In this document: positions 12,276 through 25,828 of the stretch, piece by piece | Position numbering within the stretch: position 1 is the first letter of the stretch | Layout of the letters: each line of letters opens with the position of its first letter | NCBI RefSeq assembly: GCF_014203755.1 | Contig: NZ_JACHJS010000001.1 | Location: 1,922,001 to 1,986,000 of the forward strand | Origin: Saccharothrix violaceirubra | GTDB taxonomy: Bacteria; Actinomycetota; Actinomycetes; Mycobacteriales; Pseudonocardiaceae | Reading direction: 5' to 3' | Length of the DNA: 64,000 bases | The notes under the pieces: model-generated | The model's database searches: none | What the model saw: the letters and a program-made list of their open reading frames with translations, nothing else | What the model was told of the DNA's origin: nothing | Program-made: the position numbers and the translations under genes

Positions 12276-13384
12276 CGAACGCGGCACTGGTGTTGGAGGA
12301 CGGCCGCGTGTTCCGCGGCGACGCCTACGGCGCGATCGGCGCGAGCCTGGGCGAGGTCGTGTTCTCCACCGGCATGACCGGCTACCAGGAGACCCTGACC
12401 GACCCCTCCTACCACCGCCAGATCGTGGTGCAGACCGCGCCGCAGATCGGCAACACCGGCTGGAACGACGAGGACGACGAGTCGCGCCGCATCTGGGTGG
12501 CCGGCTACGTGGTCCGCGACCCCTCGCGGGTGCCGTCCAACTGGCGCTCGAAGCGGCCGCTCGACGACGAGCTGGTCGGCCAGGGCATCGTCGGCATCTC
12601 GGGCATCGACACCCGGATGCTCACCCGCCACCTGCGCGAACGCGGCGCCATGCGGGCCGGCGTGTTCTCCGGCGACGACCTGGGCAGCACCGAGGAGATG
12701 CTCGCCCGCGTGCTGGCCGGTCCGGAGATGACCGGCGCCGACCTCGCCGGCGACGTGACCACGCCCGAGTCCTACGTGGTCGAGGCGGTCGGCGAGCGCC
12801 GGTTCCGCGTCGCCGCGATCGACCTGGGCATCAAGTCCAACACCCCGCGCATGATGGCCGCGCGCGGCATCGAGGTGCACGTCCTGCCGGTCTCCGCGAC
12901 CTTCGACGACATCGCCTCGATCGGCGTGGACGGCGTGTTCCTGTCCAACGGTCCGGGCGACCCCGCGACCCAGGCGCACGCGGTCGGGCTGACCCGCGAC
13001 GTGCTCGACCGTCGCGTGCCGCTGTTCGGCATCTGCTTCGGCAACCAGATCCTCGGCCGCGCGTTGGGCCGGGACACCTACAAGATGCGCTACGGCCACC
13101 GGGGCATCAACATCCCGGTGATCGACGTGGCGACCGGCAAGGTGGCCATCACCGCGCAGAACCACGGGTTCGCGCTGGAGGGCGAGCCGGGCGAGGAGTT
13201 CGCCTCGGACTTCGGCCGCGTGCTGCTGAGCCACTACTGCCCCAACGACGGCACGGTCGAGGGCGTGCGCGCGCTCGACGTGCCCGCGTTCAGCGTGCAG
13301 TACCACCCGGAGGCGGCGGCCGGTCCGCACGACGCCGCCCCGCTGTTCGACGAGTTCGTGAACCTGATGGCCGAGGGGCGCTGA
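12272..13384 (+). CDS. carA: Carbamoyl-phosphate synthase small (glutaminase) subunit
   Basis: Class I glutamine amidotransferase supplying ammonia to CarB. The 370-residue protein has the CarA-specific N-terminal domain ([30 protein letters not shown]) and the C-terminal triad domain: [10 protein letters not shown], the nucleophile Cys in [12 protein letters not shown], and the His/Glu pair in [10 protein letters not shown]. The ATG overlaps the stop of the upstream membrane gene. Four bases separate it from carB. Confidence 0.96.
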   Translation: MTNAALVLEDGRVFRGDAYGAIGASLGEVVFSTGMTGYQETLTDPSYHRQIVVQTAPQIGNTGWNDEDDESRRIWVAGYVVRDPSRVPSNWRSKRPLDDELVGQGIVGISGIDTRMLTRHLRERGAMRAGVFSGDDLGSTEEMLARVLAGPEMTGADLAGDVTTPESYVVEAVGERRFRVAAIDLGIKSNTPRMMAARGIEVHVLPVSATFDDIASIGVDGVFLSNGPGDPATQAHAVGLTRDVLDRRVPLFGICFGNQILGRALGRDTYKMRYGHRGINIPVIDVATGKVAITAQNHGFALEGEPGEEFASDFGRVLLSHYCPNDGTVEGVRALDVPAFSVQYHPEAAAGPHDAAPLFDEFVNLMAEGR

Positions 13385-13388
13385 CGAC

Positions 13389-16684
<3,296 letters not shown>

Positions 16685-16688
<4 letters not shown>

Positions 16689-17503
16689 GGTTCGGGGCGC
16701 GGCTGCACCGCGCGATCGCCGAACGCGGCCCCCTGTGCGTCGGGATCGACCCGCACCCGGGTCTGCTCGACGCGTGGGGGCTGCCCCGCGACGTGTCCGG
16801 TCTGGAACGGTTCGCGCTGACCGCCGCGGAGGCGCTGGGCGACACCGTCGCGGTCGTGAAGCCGCAATCGGCCTTTTTCGAGGCGTACGGCTCGAAAGGC
16901 GTGGCCGTGTTGGAACGCGCAATCGCGGAATTGCGCGCGGCCGGTGCGCTCGTGCTGCTCGACGTCAAGCGCGGCGACATCGGCTCCACCATGGCCGCGT
17001 ACGCGGCGGCGTACCTGACCGACGGCTCGCCCCTGGCGGCCGACGCCGTGACCGTGTCCCCCTACCTGGGGTTCGGGTCGCTGGCGCCGGCGGTCGAGGC
17101 GGCGACGGCGAGCGGGCGCGGCGTGTTCGCACTCGCCCTGACGTCGAATCCGGAGGGTGCGTCCGTGCAGCGTGCGACGGCTGCCGACGGCCGGTCGGTG
17201 GCGCAGGCCGTGGTCGACGAGGCGGCGGCGCTCAACGCGGGCGTCGAGCCGCTGGGCGACGTCGGCCTGGTGGTCGGCGCGACGCTGGCCGAACTCGGCG
17301 TCGACCTCTCCGACCTGCGCGGACCCGTCCTGGCGCCGGGGTTCGGCGCCCAGGGCGCGACCGTGGCGGACCTGCGCCGGCTGTTCGGCGCGGACCTGTC
17401 CGGGGTGCTGCCGACGACCTCACGGGACGTCCTCAAGCACGGGCCGGGGGCCGCAACATTGCGGTCCGCGGTGGCTCGGGTGCGGGACTCCCTCGACGTG
17501 TGA
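16685..17503 (+). CDS. pyrF: Orotidine 5'-phosphate decarboxylase, type 2
   Basis: Decarboxylates OMP to UMP. The 272-residue protein is of the longer actinobacterial/archaeal-like class, with [17 protein letters not shown] at the N-terminus, the active-site signature [16 protein letters not shown] (catalytic Lys/Asp) around residue 90, and [11 protein letters not shown] near residue 215. It closes the pyr operon; pyrD and pyrE are not in this window. GTG start overlaps the carB stop. Confidence 0.94.
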
Positions 17504-17805
17504 TCGCGATCAAATCACGACGCGCTTCGGGTGGTCTTCCCACCTGCGTAAACAAGGACTGGTACGGTCCTGCCACCGGCAGGACCACCACCCGTGGGGC
17601 GCATACCACACGCGCTATGCGCATGGCTTTACCGGTGGCGGTGATGGGACTACCGGAGGGTGTTGGTACTACTACCACCCGCCGCTACCAAACGAGTGCT
17701 GGAAAAGTTTCACCTGACTGGGGGCCACGTTGTACCCAGGCAATTGCGCTCGGTACGGTCGCGGCACCGATCCAGAATGGAAATTCCCACACCACGGAGG
17801 AAATC
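17504..17805 (+). other. Structured non-coding region upstream of mihF
   Basis: This 300-bp gap contains a perfect 9-bp inverted repeat, GGTCCTGCC at 17566-17574 and GGCAGGACC at 17578-17586 with a 3-nt loop, not followed by a T run. Two copies of the -10-like GGTACGGT occur at 17561-17568 and 17752-17759. Between them lies an unusual GGT/ACC-rich stretch (about 17635-17695), less uniformly GC-rich than its surroundings. No coding pattern was convincing. It may act as the pyrF terminator plus a mihF leader, or encode a small RNA. Confidence 0.45.
17730..17759 (+). promoter_or_regulatory. Candidate mihF promoter
   Basis: TTGTAC at 17730-17735 and TACGGT at 17754-17759 are separated by 18 bp, a standard spacing for the housekeeping sigma factor. 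Transcription would begin near 17766, leaving a leader of about 40 nt with CGGAGG at 17795-17800 before the GTG at 17806. Confidence 0.45.
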
Positions 17806-18123
17806 GTGGCCCTTCCCCAGCTTACCGAGGAGCAGCGGGCCGCAGCGCTGGAGAAGGCTGCTGCCGCTCGTCGCGCTCGGGCTGAGCTCAAGGAGCGCCT
17901 CAAGCGTGGCGGCACGACCCTGAAGGACGTGCTGAAGGCCGCTGAGGACGACGAGGTCTTGGGCAAGATGAAGGTGTCCGCGCTGCTTGAGGCGCTTCCG
18001 GGCGTCGGTAAGGTGCGCGCGCAGCAGATCATGGAGCGGCTGGAGATCGCGCCGAGCCGCCGGCTGCGCGGCCTGGGTGAGCGGCAGCGCAAGGCGCTGC
18101 TCACCGAGTTCAGCGGCGAGTGA
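17806..18123 (+). CDS. mihF: Actinobacterial integration host factor
   Basis: Nucleoid-associated DNA-bending protein, unrelated in fold to the alpha/beta IHF of enterobacteria. The 105-residue form starts at the GTG behind CGGAGG, giving [18 protein letters not shown] as in known orthologues; the frame is open upstream, but that part does not resemble the family. The helix-two-turn-helix region is visible as [34 protein letters not shown]. It overlaps gmk by 4 nt, the conserved actinobacterial pair. Confidence 0.93.
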   Translation: MALPQLTEEQRAAALEKAAAARRARAELKERLKRGGTTLKDVLKAAEDDEVLGKMKVSALLEALPGVGKVRAQQIMERLEIAPSRRLRGLGERQRKALLTEFSGE

Positions 18124-18722
18124 GTGACGGAACCGGGGCGGGGTCGGGCGCGGTGCGCGCCCGGCCTCGCCTCACCGTCCTCTCGGGCCCGTCCGGCGTC
18201 GGCAAGTCCAGCGTGCTGGCCGAGCTGCGCCGGATGGGCCCCGACATCCACTTCAGCGTCTCGGTGACCACCCGGAAACCGAGGCCCGGCGAGGTGGACG
18301 GGGTGCACTACCACTTCGTCGACCTGCCCGAATTCCACAAGATGGTGGCCAACGGCGAACTCCTGGAGCACGCCGAGTTCGCGGGCAACCACTACGGCAC
18401 GCCGCGCGAGCCCGTCGAACGGGCACTGGCCGCCGGCACGCCGTCGCTGCTGGAGATCGAACTCCAGGGCGCGCGCCAGGTCCGGGCCGCGATGCCCGAG
18501 GCGCGGCTGGTCATGCTGGCCCCGCCGTCCTGGGGGGTCCTGGTCGACCGGTTGACCGGACGCGGCACCGAGGACCCCGCCGTGGTCGCCCGCCGGCTGG
18601 AGATCGCCCGCGAGGAACTGGCGGCCGAACCGGAGTTCGACGAGGTCGTGGTGAACGCCGACGTGCGTTCGGCCGCGACGGGCTTGCTAAACTTGGTGGT
18701 CGGCCCGGTGCCCGGCGCGTGA
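18120..18722 (+). CDS. gmk: Guanylate kinase
   Basis: Phosphorylates GMP/dGMP to the diphosphate. The 200-residue protein has the P-loop [10 protein letters not shown] at about residues 20-29, the GMP-binding segment [21 protein letters not shown], and [17 protein letters not shown] short Gly/Ser-rich extension precedes the domain. The GTG overlaps the mihF stop, supporting the start. Sixty bases further on comes rpoZ. Confidence 0.95.
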   Translation: MSDGTGAGSGAVRARPRLTVLSGPSGVGKSSVLAELRRMGPDIHFSVSVTTRKPRPGEVDGVHYHFVDLPEFHKMVANGELLEHAEFAGNHYGTPREPVERALAAGTPSLLEIELQGARQVRAAMPEARLVMLAPPSWGVLVDRLTGRGTEDPAVVARRLEIAREELAAEPEFDEVVVNADVRSAATGLLNLVVGPVPGA

Positions 18723-18784
18723 GCGGCGCGACCGAGCGGCACGGGACGACCTCGACCACACACGACCCGCAGGAGCGTTGACGA

Positions 18785-19063
18785 GTGACCACGCACATCG
18801 AGCCGACCTCGCAGGCGGGCTCGCCGGAGGGCATCACCAACCCGCCGATCGACGACCTGCTCCAGCAGGTCAGCTCGAAGTACGCGCTGGTGATCTACGC
18901 CGCCAAGCGGGCCCGTCAGATCAACGACTACTACGCCCAGCTCGGCGAGGGCCTGCTGGAGTACGTCGGCCCGCTGGTCGAGCCCGGCCCGCGCGAGAAG
19001 CCGCTGTCGATCGCGCTGCGGGAGATCCACGCGGGTCTCCTGGAGCACACCGAAGGCGAGTGA
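18785..19063 (+). CDS. rpoZ: RNA polymerase omega subunit
   Basis: Helps fold and assemble the beta-prime subunit of RNA polymerase. The 92-residue protein has the typical core [20 protein letters not shown] followed by [18 protein letters not shown] and the conserved actinobacterial C-terminus [25 protein letters not shown] lies just before the GTG start. Its stop overlaps coaBC by 4 nt. Confidence 0.95.
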   Translation: MTTHIEPTSQAGSPEGITNPPIDDLLQQVSSKYALVIYAAKRARQINDYYAQLGEGLLEYVGPLVEPGPREKPLSIALREIHAGLLEHTEGE

Positions 19064-20286
19064 CCCTGTCAGTCGAAGCCCCCGCGCGTCCCCGGATCGT
19101 CCTGGGTGTCGGCGGGGGCATCGCCGCGTACAAGGCGTGCGAGGTCCTGCGCCGGCTGACCGAGTCGGGGCACGCCGTGCGCGTCGTACCCACCGACGGG
19201 GCGCTGAAGTTCGTCGGCGCGGCCACGTTCGAGGCGCTGTCCGGGCAGCCCGTGCACGCCGACGTGTTCTCCGACGTGCCGTCCGTGCAGCACGTCAAGC
19301 TCGGCCAGGACGCCGACCTGGTCGTGGTCGCGCCCGCCACCGCGAACCTGCTCGCGAAGGCCGCGCACGGCCTGGCCGACGACCTGCTCACCAACACGCT
19401 GCTCACCGCGCGCTGCCCGGTGCTGCTGGTGCCGGCGATGCACACCGAGATGTGGGAGCACCCGGCCACCAGGGCGAACGTGGCGCTGCTGCGCTCGCGC
19501 GGCGTCGTGGTCGCCGAACCCGCCAGCGGTCGGCTGACCGGCAAGGACACCGGCAAGGGCCGGTTGCCCGACCCCGCCGAGATCGTGGAACTCGCCCGGT
19601 TGCTGCTGGCGCGCTCCGACGCGCTGCCGCGCGACCTCGAAGGCCGCCACGTCGCGATCTCCGCCGGCGGCACCCGCGAGGCCCTGGACCCGGTCCGCTA
19701 CCTGGGCAACCGCTCGTCGGGCCGGCAGGGCTACGCGTTGGCCAGGGTCGCCGCGCAACGCGGCGCGCGGGTGACGCTCGTCGCCGCGCACACCGCCGAC
19801 CTGGCCCCGCCCGCCGGCGTCGACCTGGTGCGCGTCGGCGACGCGCGGGAACTGCGCGAAGCCATGCAGGTCGCGGCGGAGACGGCCGATGTGGTGGTCA
19901 TGGCCGCCGCCGTCGCCGACTTCCGCCCGGTCGCCCGGAACGAGCACAAGATCAAGAAGACCGATCGCGACCCCGACCCGGTCGTGCTCACGCGCAATCC
20001 CGACATCCTCGCCGGACTCGTCGCCGGCCGGCGTCCCGGTCAGGTGATCGTCGGCTTCGCCGCGGAGACCGGCGACGCGGAAACGGGCGTCCTGGACCAC
20101 GGCCGGGCCAAGCTGGCGCGCAAGGGCTGCGACTGGCTGGTGGTCAACGCGGTCGGCGACGGGCAGGCGTTCGAGGTCGAGGACAACGCCGGTTGGCTGT
20201 TGTCCGTCGACGGTTCGGAAACGCCCATCCCGCACGGTTCCAAAGCGCATCTCGCGTCCGTACTGTGGGATGCCATCGCCCGATAG
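19060..20286 (+). CDS. coaBC: Bifunctional phosphopantothenoylcysteine decarboxylase/synthetase
   Basis: Catalyses two steps of coenzyme A synthesis: CTP-dependent joining of phosphopantothenate with cysteine (CoaB, C-terminal) and FMN-dependent decarboxylation (CoaC, N-terminal). The 408-residue protein shows [19 protein letters not shown] for the flavin domain and [13 protein letters not shown], the actinobacterial version of the PXMNxxMW motif, near residue 130. CoaB motifs are [29 protein letters not shown] and KIKK. GTG start overlaps the rpoZ stop. Confidence 0.95.
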   Translation: MTLSVEAPARPRIVLGVGGGIAAYKACEVLRRLTESGHAVRVVPTDGALKFVGAATFEALSGQPVHADVFSDVPSVQHVKLGQDADLVVVAPATANLLAKAAHGLADDLLTNTLLTARCPVLLVPAMHTEMWEHPATRANVALLRSRGVVVAEPASGRLTGKDTGKGRLPDPAEIVELARLLLARSDALPRDLEGRHVAISAGGTREALDPVRYLGNRSSGRQGYALARVAAQRGARVTLVAAHTADLAPPAGVDLVRVGDARELREAMQVAAETADVVVMAAAVADFRPVARNEHKIKKTDRDPDPVVLTRNPDILAGLVAGRRPGQVIVGFAAETGDAETGVLDHGRAKLARKGCDWLVVNAVGDGQAFEVEDNAGWLLSVDGSETPIPHGSKAHLASVLWDAIAR

Positions 20287-20372
20287 CGGGCACTTCGACG
20301 CCGTCGCGTCGCCCCAGATCAGTAAGCTCGTCCCCAGCATTCGCAGATCTCTGTCACTAGTTAGGGAGTGCC

Positions 20373-21575
20373 GTGAGCCAGCACAGCAGCAGGCTGTTCA
20401 CCAGTGAGTCGGTGACCGAGGGGCATCCGGACAAGATCTGCGATGCGATCAGCGATTCCATCCTGGACGCCCTGCTGGCCAAGGACCCGCGCTCGCGCGT
20501 CGCCGTCGAGACGTTGATCACCACCGGCCAGGTGCACGTCGCCGGCGAGGTCACCACCGAGGCGTACGCGGACATCCCCACGATCGTGCGCGAGAAGATC
20601 CTCGAGATCGGCTACGACTCGTCGGCCAAGGGCTTCGACGGTCGCTCCTGCGGCGTCAACGTGGCGATCGGTTCGCAGTCGGCCGACATCGCGCAGGGCG
20701 TGGACACCGCCTACGAGCAGCGGGTCGACGGCGCCGCCGACGAGATCGACAAGCAGGGCGCCGGCGACCAGGGTCTGATGTTCGGCTACGCCTCCACCGA
20801 CACGCCCGAGCTGATGCCGCTGCCGATCGCGCTGGCGCACCGGCTGTCACGGCGGCTGTCCGCCGTGCGCAAGGACGGCACCGTGCCCTACCTGCGGCCG
20901 GACGGCAAGACCCAGGTGACCATCGAGTACGCGGGCGACCAGCCCGTGCGCCTGGACACCGTGGTCGTGTCGTCGCAGCACGCCGACGGCATCGACCTGG
21001 AGAAGCTGCTCGGCGTCGACGTGCGCACGCACGTGGTCGAGCCGGAGCTGGCCGACCTCGCGATCGACACCTCGAACGTGCGGCTGCTGGTCAACCCGAC
21101 CGGCCGGTTCGTCATCGGCGGCCCGATGGGCGACGCGGGCCTGACCGGCCGCAAGATCATCGTGGACACCTACGGCGGCATGGCCCGGCACGGCGGTGGC
21201 GCGTTCTCCGGCAAGGACCCGTCGAAGGTCGACCGCTCGGCCGCGTACGCCATGCGCTGGGTGGCCAAGAACGTGGTCGCCGCCGGTCTGGCCACGCGCG
21301 TCGAGGTGCAGGTCGCCTACGCCATCGGCAAGGCCGCGCCGGTGGGCCTGTTCGTCGAGACGTTCGGCACCGAGACCGTGGACCCGCAGAAGATCCAGCA
21401 GGCCATCACCGAGGTGTTCGACCTGCGCCCGGCCGCGATCATCCGCGACCTGGACCTGCTGCGGCCGATCTACGCGCCGACGGCCGCGTACGGCCACTTC
21501 GGCCGTACCGACGTCGCGCTGCCGTGGGAGAACACCGACCGGGCCGAGGTGCTGCGCACGGTCGCCGGCGCCTGA
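20373..21575 (+). CDS. metK: S-adenosylmethionine synthetase
   Basis: Makes S-adenosylmethionine from methionine and ATP. The 400-residue length is normal. Signatures include [20 protein letters not shown] at the N-terminus, the methionine-site [12 protein letters not shown], and the [19 protein letters not shown] loop near residue 275. TAGGGAG provides the ribosome site before the GTG. The 86-bp upstream gap carries TAAGCT (20323-20328) as a possible -10 box; no SAM-riboswitch pattern was recognised there. Confidence 0.97.
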   Translation: MSQHSSRLFTSESVTEGHPDKICDAISDSILDALLAKDPRSRVAVETLITTGQVHVAGEVTTEAYADIPTIVREKILEIGYDSSAKGFDGRSCGVNVAIGSQSADIAQGVDTAYEQRVDGAADEIDKQGAGDQGLMFGYASTDTPELMPLPIALAHRLSRRLSAVRKDGTVPYLRPDGKTQVTIEYAGDQPVRLDTVVVSSQHADGIDLEKLLGVDVRTHVVEPELADLAIDTSNVRLLVNPTGRFVIGGPMGDAGLTGRKIIVDTYGGMARHGGGAFSGKDPSKVDRSAAYAMRWVAKNVVAAGLATRVEVQVAYAIGKAAPVGLFVETFGTETVDPQKIQQAITEVFDLRPAAIIRDLDLLRPIYAPTAAYGHFGRTDVALPWENTDRAEVLRTVAGA

Positions 21576-21584
21576 GACACCCGT

Positions 21585-21624
21585 GATCACCGCCGTCCGG
21601 TCCGCCGACCGGGCGGCGGTGATC
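21585..21624 (+). terminator. Long perfect hairpin after metK
   Basis: An 18-bp stem (21585-21602 with 21607-21624, one G-U pair, 4-nt loop CGCC) starts nine bases after the metK stop. There is no T tract, the usual situation for actinobacterial terminators. Confidence 0.75.
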
Positions 21625-21951
21625 CGCGTTCCGGGGACGACACGGCGGTCTTGACGGTGTCGTCGGCCGGTCGGGTCCGGACCGCGCACCGATCGGACGG
21701 CCGCCGTCGCGGAACCGGGGGAGCACCCGGCGCCCGCCGATCCCGTCGTCGCCTCGTGCCGGCGCCTTTCGTCGCCGCCCGGCGGATGTCGGGCGCACAC
21801 CGGTCGCCGTCGACGGAGCGGGCGTCCGGGTCGCCACCCGGTGGAGGCGCGGACCGGTCGAGTCCGCTCCCGGCGGGAGTCCGTCGGCGGCGGCGCGCGT
21901 CGTCGTGTCGCCCGGTAGGGGTTCGGGGCCGGTCTTGTCGGGGGTGTCTGG
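21625..21951 (+). other. Intergenic stretch between metK terminator and priA promoter
   Basis: About 330 bp of very GC-rich sequence without a credible gene, ribosome site or known RNA element. Open frames here run on both strands with Arg/Pro/Ser-rich translations only. Confidence 0.5.
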
Positions 21952-21964
21952 TAGACCTCCGGGC
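21952..21964 (+). promoter_or_regulatory. -10 element implying a leaderless priA mRNA
   Basis: TAGACC at 21952-21957 is followed by seven bases and then the ATG at 21965. No ribosome site precedes the ATG, so transcription probably starts at or next to the start codon. A TTGTCG lies upstream but only 11 bp away, too close for a standard -35. Confidence 0.45.
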
Positions 21965-23941
21965 ATGGTGACGACCAGGCGTGGGGAACGCGTGCCCGCG
22001 ACGAGCCTGCCCGTCGCCCGCATCTGCGTCGACGTGCCGCTCGCGCACCTCGACCGGCCCTTCGACTACCAGGTGTCGACCGAGCAGGACGCCGCCGCGG
22101 TCCCGGGCTGCCGGGTGCGGGTGCGGTTCGCCGGGCAGCTCGTCGACGGCTTCCTGCTGGACCGCGTCGCCTCGTCCGACTACGGGCGGAAGCTGACCTT
22201 CCTCGACCGGGTGCTCTCGCCCGAACCCGTGCTGGCGCCGGAGATCCTGGAGCTGGCCCGCGTGGTCGCCGACCGGTACGCCGGGTCGTTGACCGACGTG
22301 CTGCGGCTGGCCGTGCCGCCCCGGCACGCGCGCACGGAGGCGAAGGAGTCGGTGCCGGCGCCCGTGCCCGTGCCGCCCGCCGTCGACGGCTGGGCGCGGT
22401 ACCCGTTCGGCCCCAACCTGCTGGACGCCCTGTCGTCGGGGCGGACCGCGCGCGCGGTGTGGCAGGCGCTGCCCTTCGAGGACTGGCCGGCGCGGTTGGC
22501 CGAGGCCGCGGTGACCGTGGCCGCCGGTGGGCGCGGTGCGTTGATCGTCGTGCCCGACCACCGCGACCTGGCCCGGCTGGAGGCGGCGTGCTCGGCGTTG
22601 GCCGAGGGCGCGGTGGCCCTGGCCGCGGACCTGGGACCGGCCGAGCGGTATCGGCGGTGGCTGGCCGTGCGGCGCGGCGCGGCGCGGATCGTGCTCGGGA
22701 CGCGGGGCGCGGCGTTCGCGCCCGTCGCCGACCTGGGGCTCGTGGTGGTGTGGGACGACGGCGACGATCTCCACGTCGAACCCCGGATGCCCTACCCGAA
22801 CGTGCGCGACGTCCTCGTCCAGCGCGCGCACCAGTCCGGCGCCTCGCTCGTGGTGGGCGGCTTCGCGCGCACGGCCGAGGCCCAGGTGCTCGTCGACAGC
22901 GGGTGGGCGCACGAGGTGGTGGCCGCGCGGGAGACGCTGCGGTCGGCCGCGCCCCGCGTGGTGGCCGTCGGCGACTCCGACTGGCAGGAGACCCGCGACC
23001 CGGCGGCCCGGTCCGCGCGGCTGCCGTCGATCGCCTTCGACGCGGCCCGGTTCGCGTTCTCCCACGACGCACCGGTCCTGGTGCAGGTGCCCCGGCGCGG
23101 GTACGTGCCGGCCCTGGCGTGCGGCCAGTGCCGGGCACCGGCCCGCTGTCGGCGGTGCGCGGGACCGTTGGCGTTGCCCGGCGGCACGGACGACGGCCGG
23201 CCCCGGCCCGCGCACTGCCGGTGGTGCGGTGCCACCGAGGCGGCGTTCCGGTGCGGTACCTGCGGGTCCCGCCGCCTGCGCGGGCAGGTCATCGGTGCCC
23301 GGCGGACCGCCGAGGAGTTGGGGCGGGCGTTCAGCGGCGTCCCGGTGCGGACCTCCGGCGGGGACGAGGTGCTGGCGTCCGTGCCGGGCGGTGCGGCGCT
23401 GGTCGTCGCCACGCCCGGAGCCGAACCGGTGGCGGCCGGCGGGTACGGCGCCGCCCTGCTGCTCGACGGGTGGGCGTTGCTGGGCCGGGCCGACCTCCGG
23501 GCGTCCGAGGAGGCGCTGCGCCGGTGGATGACGGCCGCGGCCCTGGTGCGCCCCGGTTCCGCCGACGGGCGGGTGGTGGTGATCGCGGATTCCGCGTTGG
23601 CGCCCGTCCAGGCCCTGGCGCGGTGGGACCCGGTGTGGCACGCGCGGCGGGAGTTGGCGGGGCGGGCCGAACTCGGGTTCCCGCCGGCCGTGCGCATGGC
23701 GACCGTGGACGGTGCGCCGGACGCCCTGGCGGCGGCGTTGGACGACCTGGTCCTGCCGCCCACCGGGGAGGTCCTCGGACCGGTGCCGCTGGGGGAGGAC
23801 CGGGAGCGCGCCCTCGTGCGGGTGGCCCGGACGGAGGGGCGGGCGTTGGCCGCCGTGCTCGGGGACCTGCTGTCGGTGCGCAGCGCCCGCAAGGAACCCG
23901 AGGTCCTGCGCGTGAAGCTCGACCCGCTGGAGATCGTCTGA
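21965..23941 (+). CDS. priA: PriA-like primosomal protein N', helicase motifs lost
   Basis: Replication-restart factor homologue of 658 residues. The N-terminal 3'-OH-binding domain is intact (ARICVDVPLAHLDRPFDYQV, GCRVRVRFAGQLVDGFLLDR), and the eight-Cys zinc region is recognisable (CGQCRAPARCRRC, then CRWCGATEAAFRCGTCGSRR). However the position where PriA carries the Walker A motif (usually GVTGSGKTEVY) reads ALPFEDWPARLAEAAVTVAA, and the DEEH box is VVWDDGDD. It therefore cannot hydrolyse ATP in the usual way. This is a known trait of actinobacterial PriA; it probably acts as a loader or scaffold. It follows metK as in mycobacteria. Confidence 0.85.
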   Translation: MVTTRRGERVPATSLPVARICVDVPLAHLDRPFDYQVSTEQDAAAVPGCRVRVRFAGQLVDGFLLDRVASSDYGRKLTFLDRVLSPEPVLAPEILELARVVADRYAGSLTDVLRLAVPPRHARTEAKESVPAPVPVPPAVDGWARYPFGPNLLDALSSGRTARAVWQALPFEDWPARLAEAAVTVAAGGRGALIVVPDHRDLARLEAACSALAEGAVALAADLGPAERYRRWLAVRRGAARIVLGTRGAAFAPVADLGLVVVWDDGDDLHVEPRMPYPNVRDVLVQRAHQSGASLVVGGFARTAEAQVLVDSGWAHEVVAARETLRSAAPRVVAVGDSDWQETRDPAARSARLPSIAFDAARFAFSHDAPVLVQVPRRGYVPALACGQCRAPARCRRCAGPLALPGGTDDGRPRPAHCRWCGATEAAFRCGTCGSRRLRGQVIGARRTAEELGRAFSGVPVRTSGGDEVLASVPGGAALVVATPGAEPVAAGGYGAALLLDGWALLGRADLRASEEALRRWMTAAALVRPGSADGRVVVIADSALAPVQALARWDPVWHARRELAGRAELGFPPAVRMATVDGAPDALAAALDDLVLPPTGEVLGPVPLGEDRERALVRVARTEGRALAAVLGDLLSVRSARKEPEVLRVKLDPLEIV

Positions 23942-24014
23942 CGTACGCCCGCAAGGGGGAACCATCTGCCGGGCGGCGGTTCTGTATTCCTCCCGACCGG
24001 AGTAGAAGGGGTGG

Positions 24015-25787
24015 ATGCCTCGATCCAGAGTCGTCGGTGTCCTGGTGTCCGCTGTCCTGGTCGGATCGGTCCTGCCCGCCTCGGTCGCGCGGGCGGCCGA
24101 AGTGCCCCGCGTCCCCGAAGCCGTCGGGCGTGGGGGTGCGGTCGCGAGCATCGACCCCGACGCCTCGCAGATCGGTGTCGACGTGCTCCGGCGTGGGGGC
24201 AACGCGGTGGACGCCGCCGTGGCCGTCGCCGCCGCGCTGGGCGTCACCGACCCGTTCTCCGCCGGGATCGGCGGCGGCGGGTTCTTCGTGTATTACGACG
24301 CGCGCACCCATCGTGTGTCCACATTGGATGGGCGGGAGACCGCGCCCGCCTCCGCCGACGAGGCGTTGTTCCTCGAGAACGGCAAGGCCATCCCCTTCGC
24401 CGATGCGGTGACCAGCGGGTTGTCCGTGGGCGTCCCCGGCACGCCGCGCACCTGGCAGCGGGCGTTGAGCACCTGGGGCACGTGGTCGTTCGACCAGGTC
24501 CTGCGGCCCGCCGAGGACCTGGCCCGGCGGGGGTTCGTCGTCGACCCGACGTTCCGCCGGCAGGTCGACAACAACGCGGCCCGGTTCGCGGACTTCACCT
24601 CGACCCGCGACCTCTACCTGCCCGCGCCCGCGGTGGGCAGCACGTTCCGCAACCCCGACCTCGCCGACACCTACCGCGAACTGCGCCGGGGCGGCGTGTC
24701 CGCGCTGTACCGGGGCACGCTCGGCCGGGAACTGGTCGACACCGTCCGCACGCCGCCCGTCGTGCCGGGCACCGCGCGGGTCGTGCGGCCCGGCGACCTG
24801 ACCACCGCCGACCTCGCCGCCTACGACGTGGTCCGCCGCGAGCCGACACGCACCCGGTGGCAGGGCTACGACGTGTACGGCGTCCCGGCGCCGTCCTCGG
24901 GCGGCACCACGGTGGGCGAGGCGCTGAACATCCTCGAAGCCGGCGTGCCCGACGGCGACGAGGCCTCCGGACCGTTCCTGCACCGGTACCTGGAGGCGAG
25001 CAGGCTTGCCTACGCCGACCGCAACCGGTGGGTGGGCGACCCGGCGTTCGTCGACGTGCCCACGAAGGAACTCGTGTCGCAGCGGTTCGCCGACAGCCGG
25101 GCCTGCCTGATCTCGCCGACCAGGGCGCTGCCCGGCGCGGTCGCGCCCGGCGACCCGCGTGCGCCCCGACCGTGCGCCGACTCCGGCGTGGCGGCGCAGA
25201 CCCCGTACGAGGGCCGGGACACCACCCACCTGACCGTGGCCGACAAGTGGGGCAACGTCGTCGCGTACACGCTCACCCTGGAGCAGGAGGGCGGCAGCGG
25301 GATCGTCGTGCCCGGTCGCGGCTACCTGCTCAACAACGAGCTGACCGACTTCTCGTTCACCCCGGCGACGCCCGGCGTGCCCGACCCGAACCTGCCCGCC
25401 GCCGGCAAGCGGCCCCGGTCGTCGATCTCGCCGACCATCGTGCTGCGGGACGGGTCGCCGGTACTGGCACTGGGCTCCCCGGGCGGCGCGAGCATCATCA
25501 CCAGCGTGCTCCAGGTCCTGCTGAACCGACTCGACCGGGGACTGTCCCTTGTGGACTCGGTGGGCGCACCCCGTGCCTCGCAACGCAACGGCGCCACCAC
25601 GCAGGCCGAGGAGTCGTTCCTCGCCACGCCCGAGGCGAAGTGGCTCGAAGGGCTCGGCCACCGGTTCACGTCCACGGCCGAGATCGGGGCGGTGACGGCG
25701 GTCGAACCCGCGGGCGGCGGGCGCTGGCGGGCGGTCGCCGAACCGACCCGGCGCAGCGGTGGGGCGGCCCGGGTCGTGCGTCCGTGA
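24015..25787 (+). CDS. ggt: Secreted gamma-glutamyltransferase
   Basis: N-terminal-nucleophile enzyme that cleaves or transfers gamma-glutamyl groups from glutathione-like substrates outside the cytoplasm. The 590-residue precursor has a signal peptide (residues 1-28, ending SVARA). The family core is plain: GVDVLRRGGNAVDAAVAVAA, FSAGIGGGGFFVYYD, the autoprocessing site before the catalytic Thr in GRDTTHLTVADKWGNVVAYT (about residue 403), and the glycine-rich SSISPTIVLRDG. AAGGGG is the ribosome site. It stands alone between priA and the minus-strand ESX operon. Confidence 0.92.
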   Translation: MPRSRVVGVLVSAVLVGSVLPASVARAAEVPRVPEAVGRGGAVASIDPDASQIGVDVLRRGGNAVDAAVAVAAALGVTDPFSAGIGGGGFFVYYDARTHRVSTLDGRETAPASADEALFLENGKAIPFADAVTSGLSVGVPGTPRTWQRALSTWGTWSFDQVLRPAEDLARRGFVVDPTFRRQVDNNAARFADFTSTRDLYLPAPAVGSTFRNPDLADTYRELRRGGVSALYRGTLGRELVDTVRTPPVVPGTARVVRPGDLTTADLAAYDVVRREPTRTRWQGYDVYGVPAPSSGGTTVGEALNILEAGVPDGDEASGPFLHRYLEASRLAYADRNRWVGDPAFVDVPTKELVSQRFADSRACLISPTRALPGAVAPGDPRAPRPCADSGVAAQTPYEGRDTTHLTVADKWGNVVAYTLTLEQEGGSGIVVPGRGYLLNNELTDFSFTPATPGVPDPNLPAAGKRPRSSISPTIVLRDGSPVLALGSPGGASIITSVLQVLLNRLDRGLSLVDSVGAPRASQRNGATTQAEESFLATPEAKWLEGLGHRFTSTAEIGAVTAVEPAGGGRWRAVAEPTRRSGGAARVVRP

Positions 25788-25788
25788 G

Positions 25789-25822
25789 CCTGGGGGCGCC
25801 CGGATCGCCGGGCGCCCCCAGG
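25789..25822. terminator. Bidirectional terminator between ggt and the minus-strand operon
   Basis: A perfect 15-bp stem (CCTGGGGGCGCCCGG at 25789-25803 with its complement at 25808-25822) and ATCG loop sits between two convergent stop codons, followed by ACTTTCCT on the plus strand. It can serve both ggt and the minus-strand operon. Confidence 0.8.
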
Positions 25823-25828
25823 ACTTTC

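Noticed and set aside
20287..20372. SAM riboswitch before metK
   Set aside because: The 86-bp gap lacks the paired core of any SAM riboswitch class I know and is too short for most of them.
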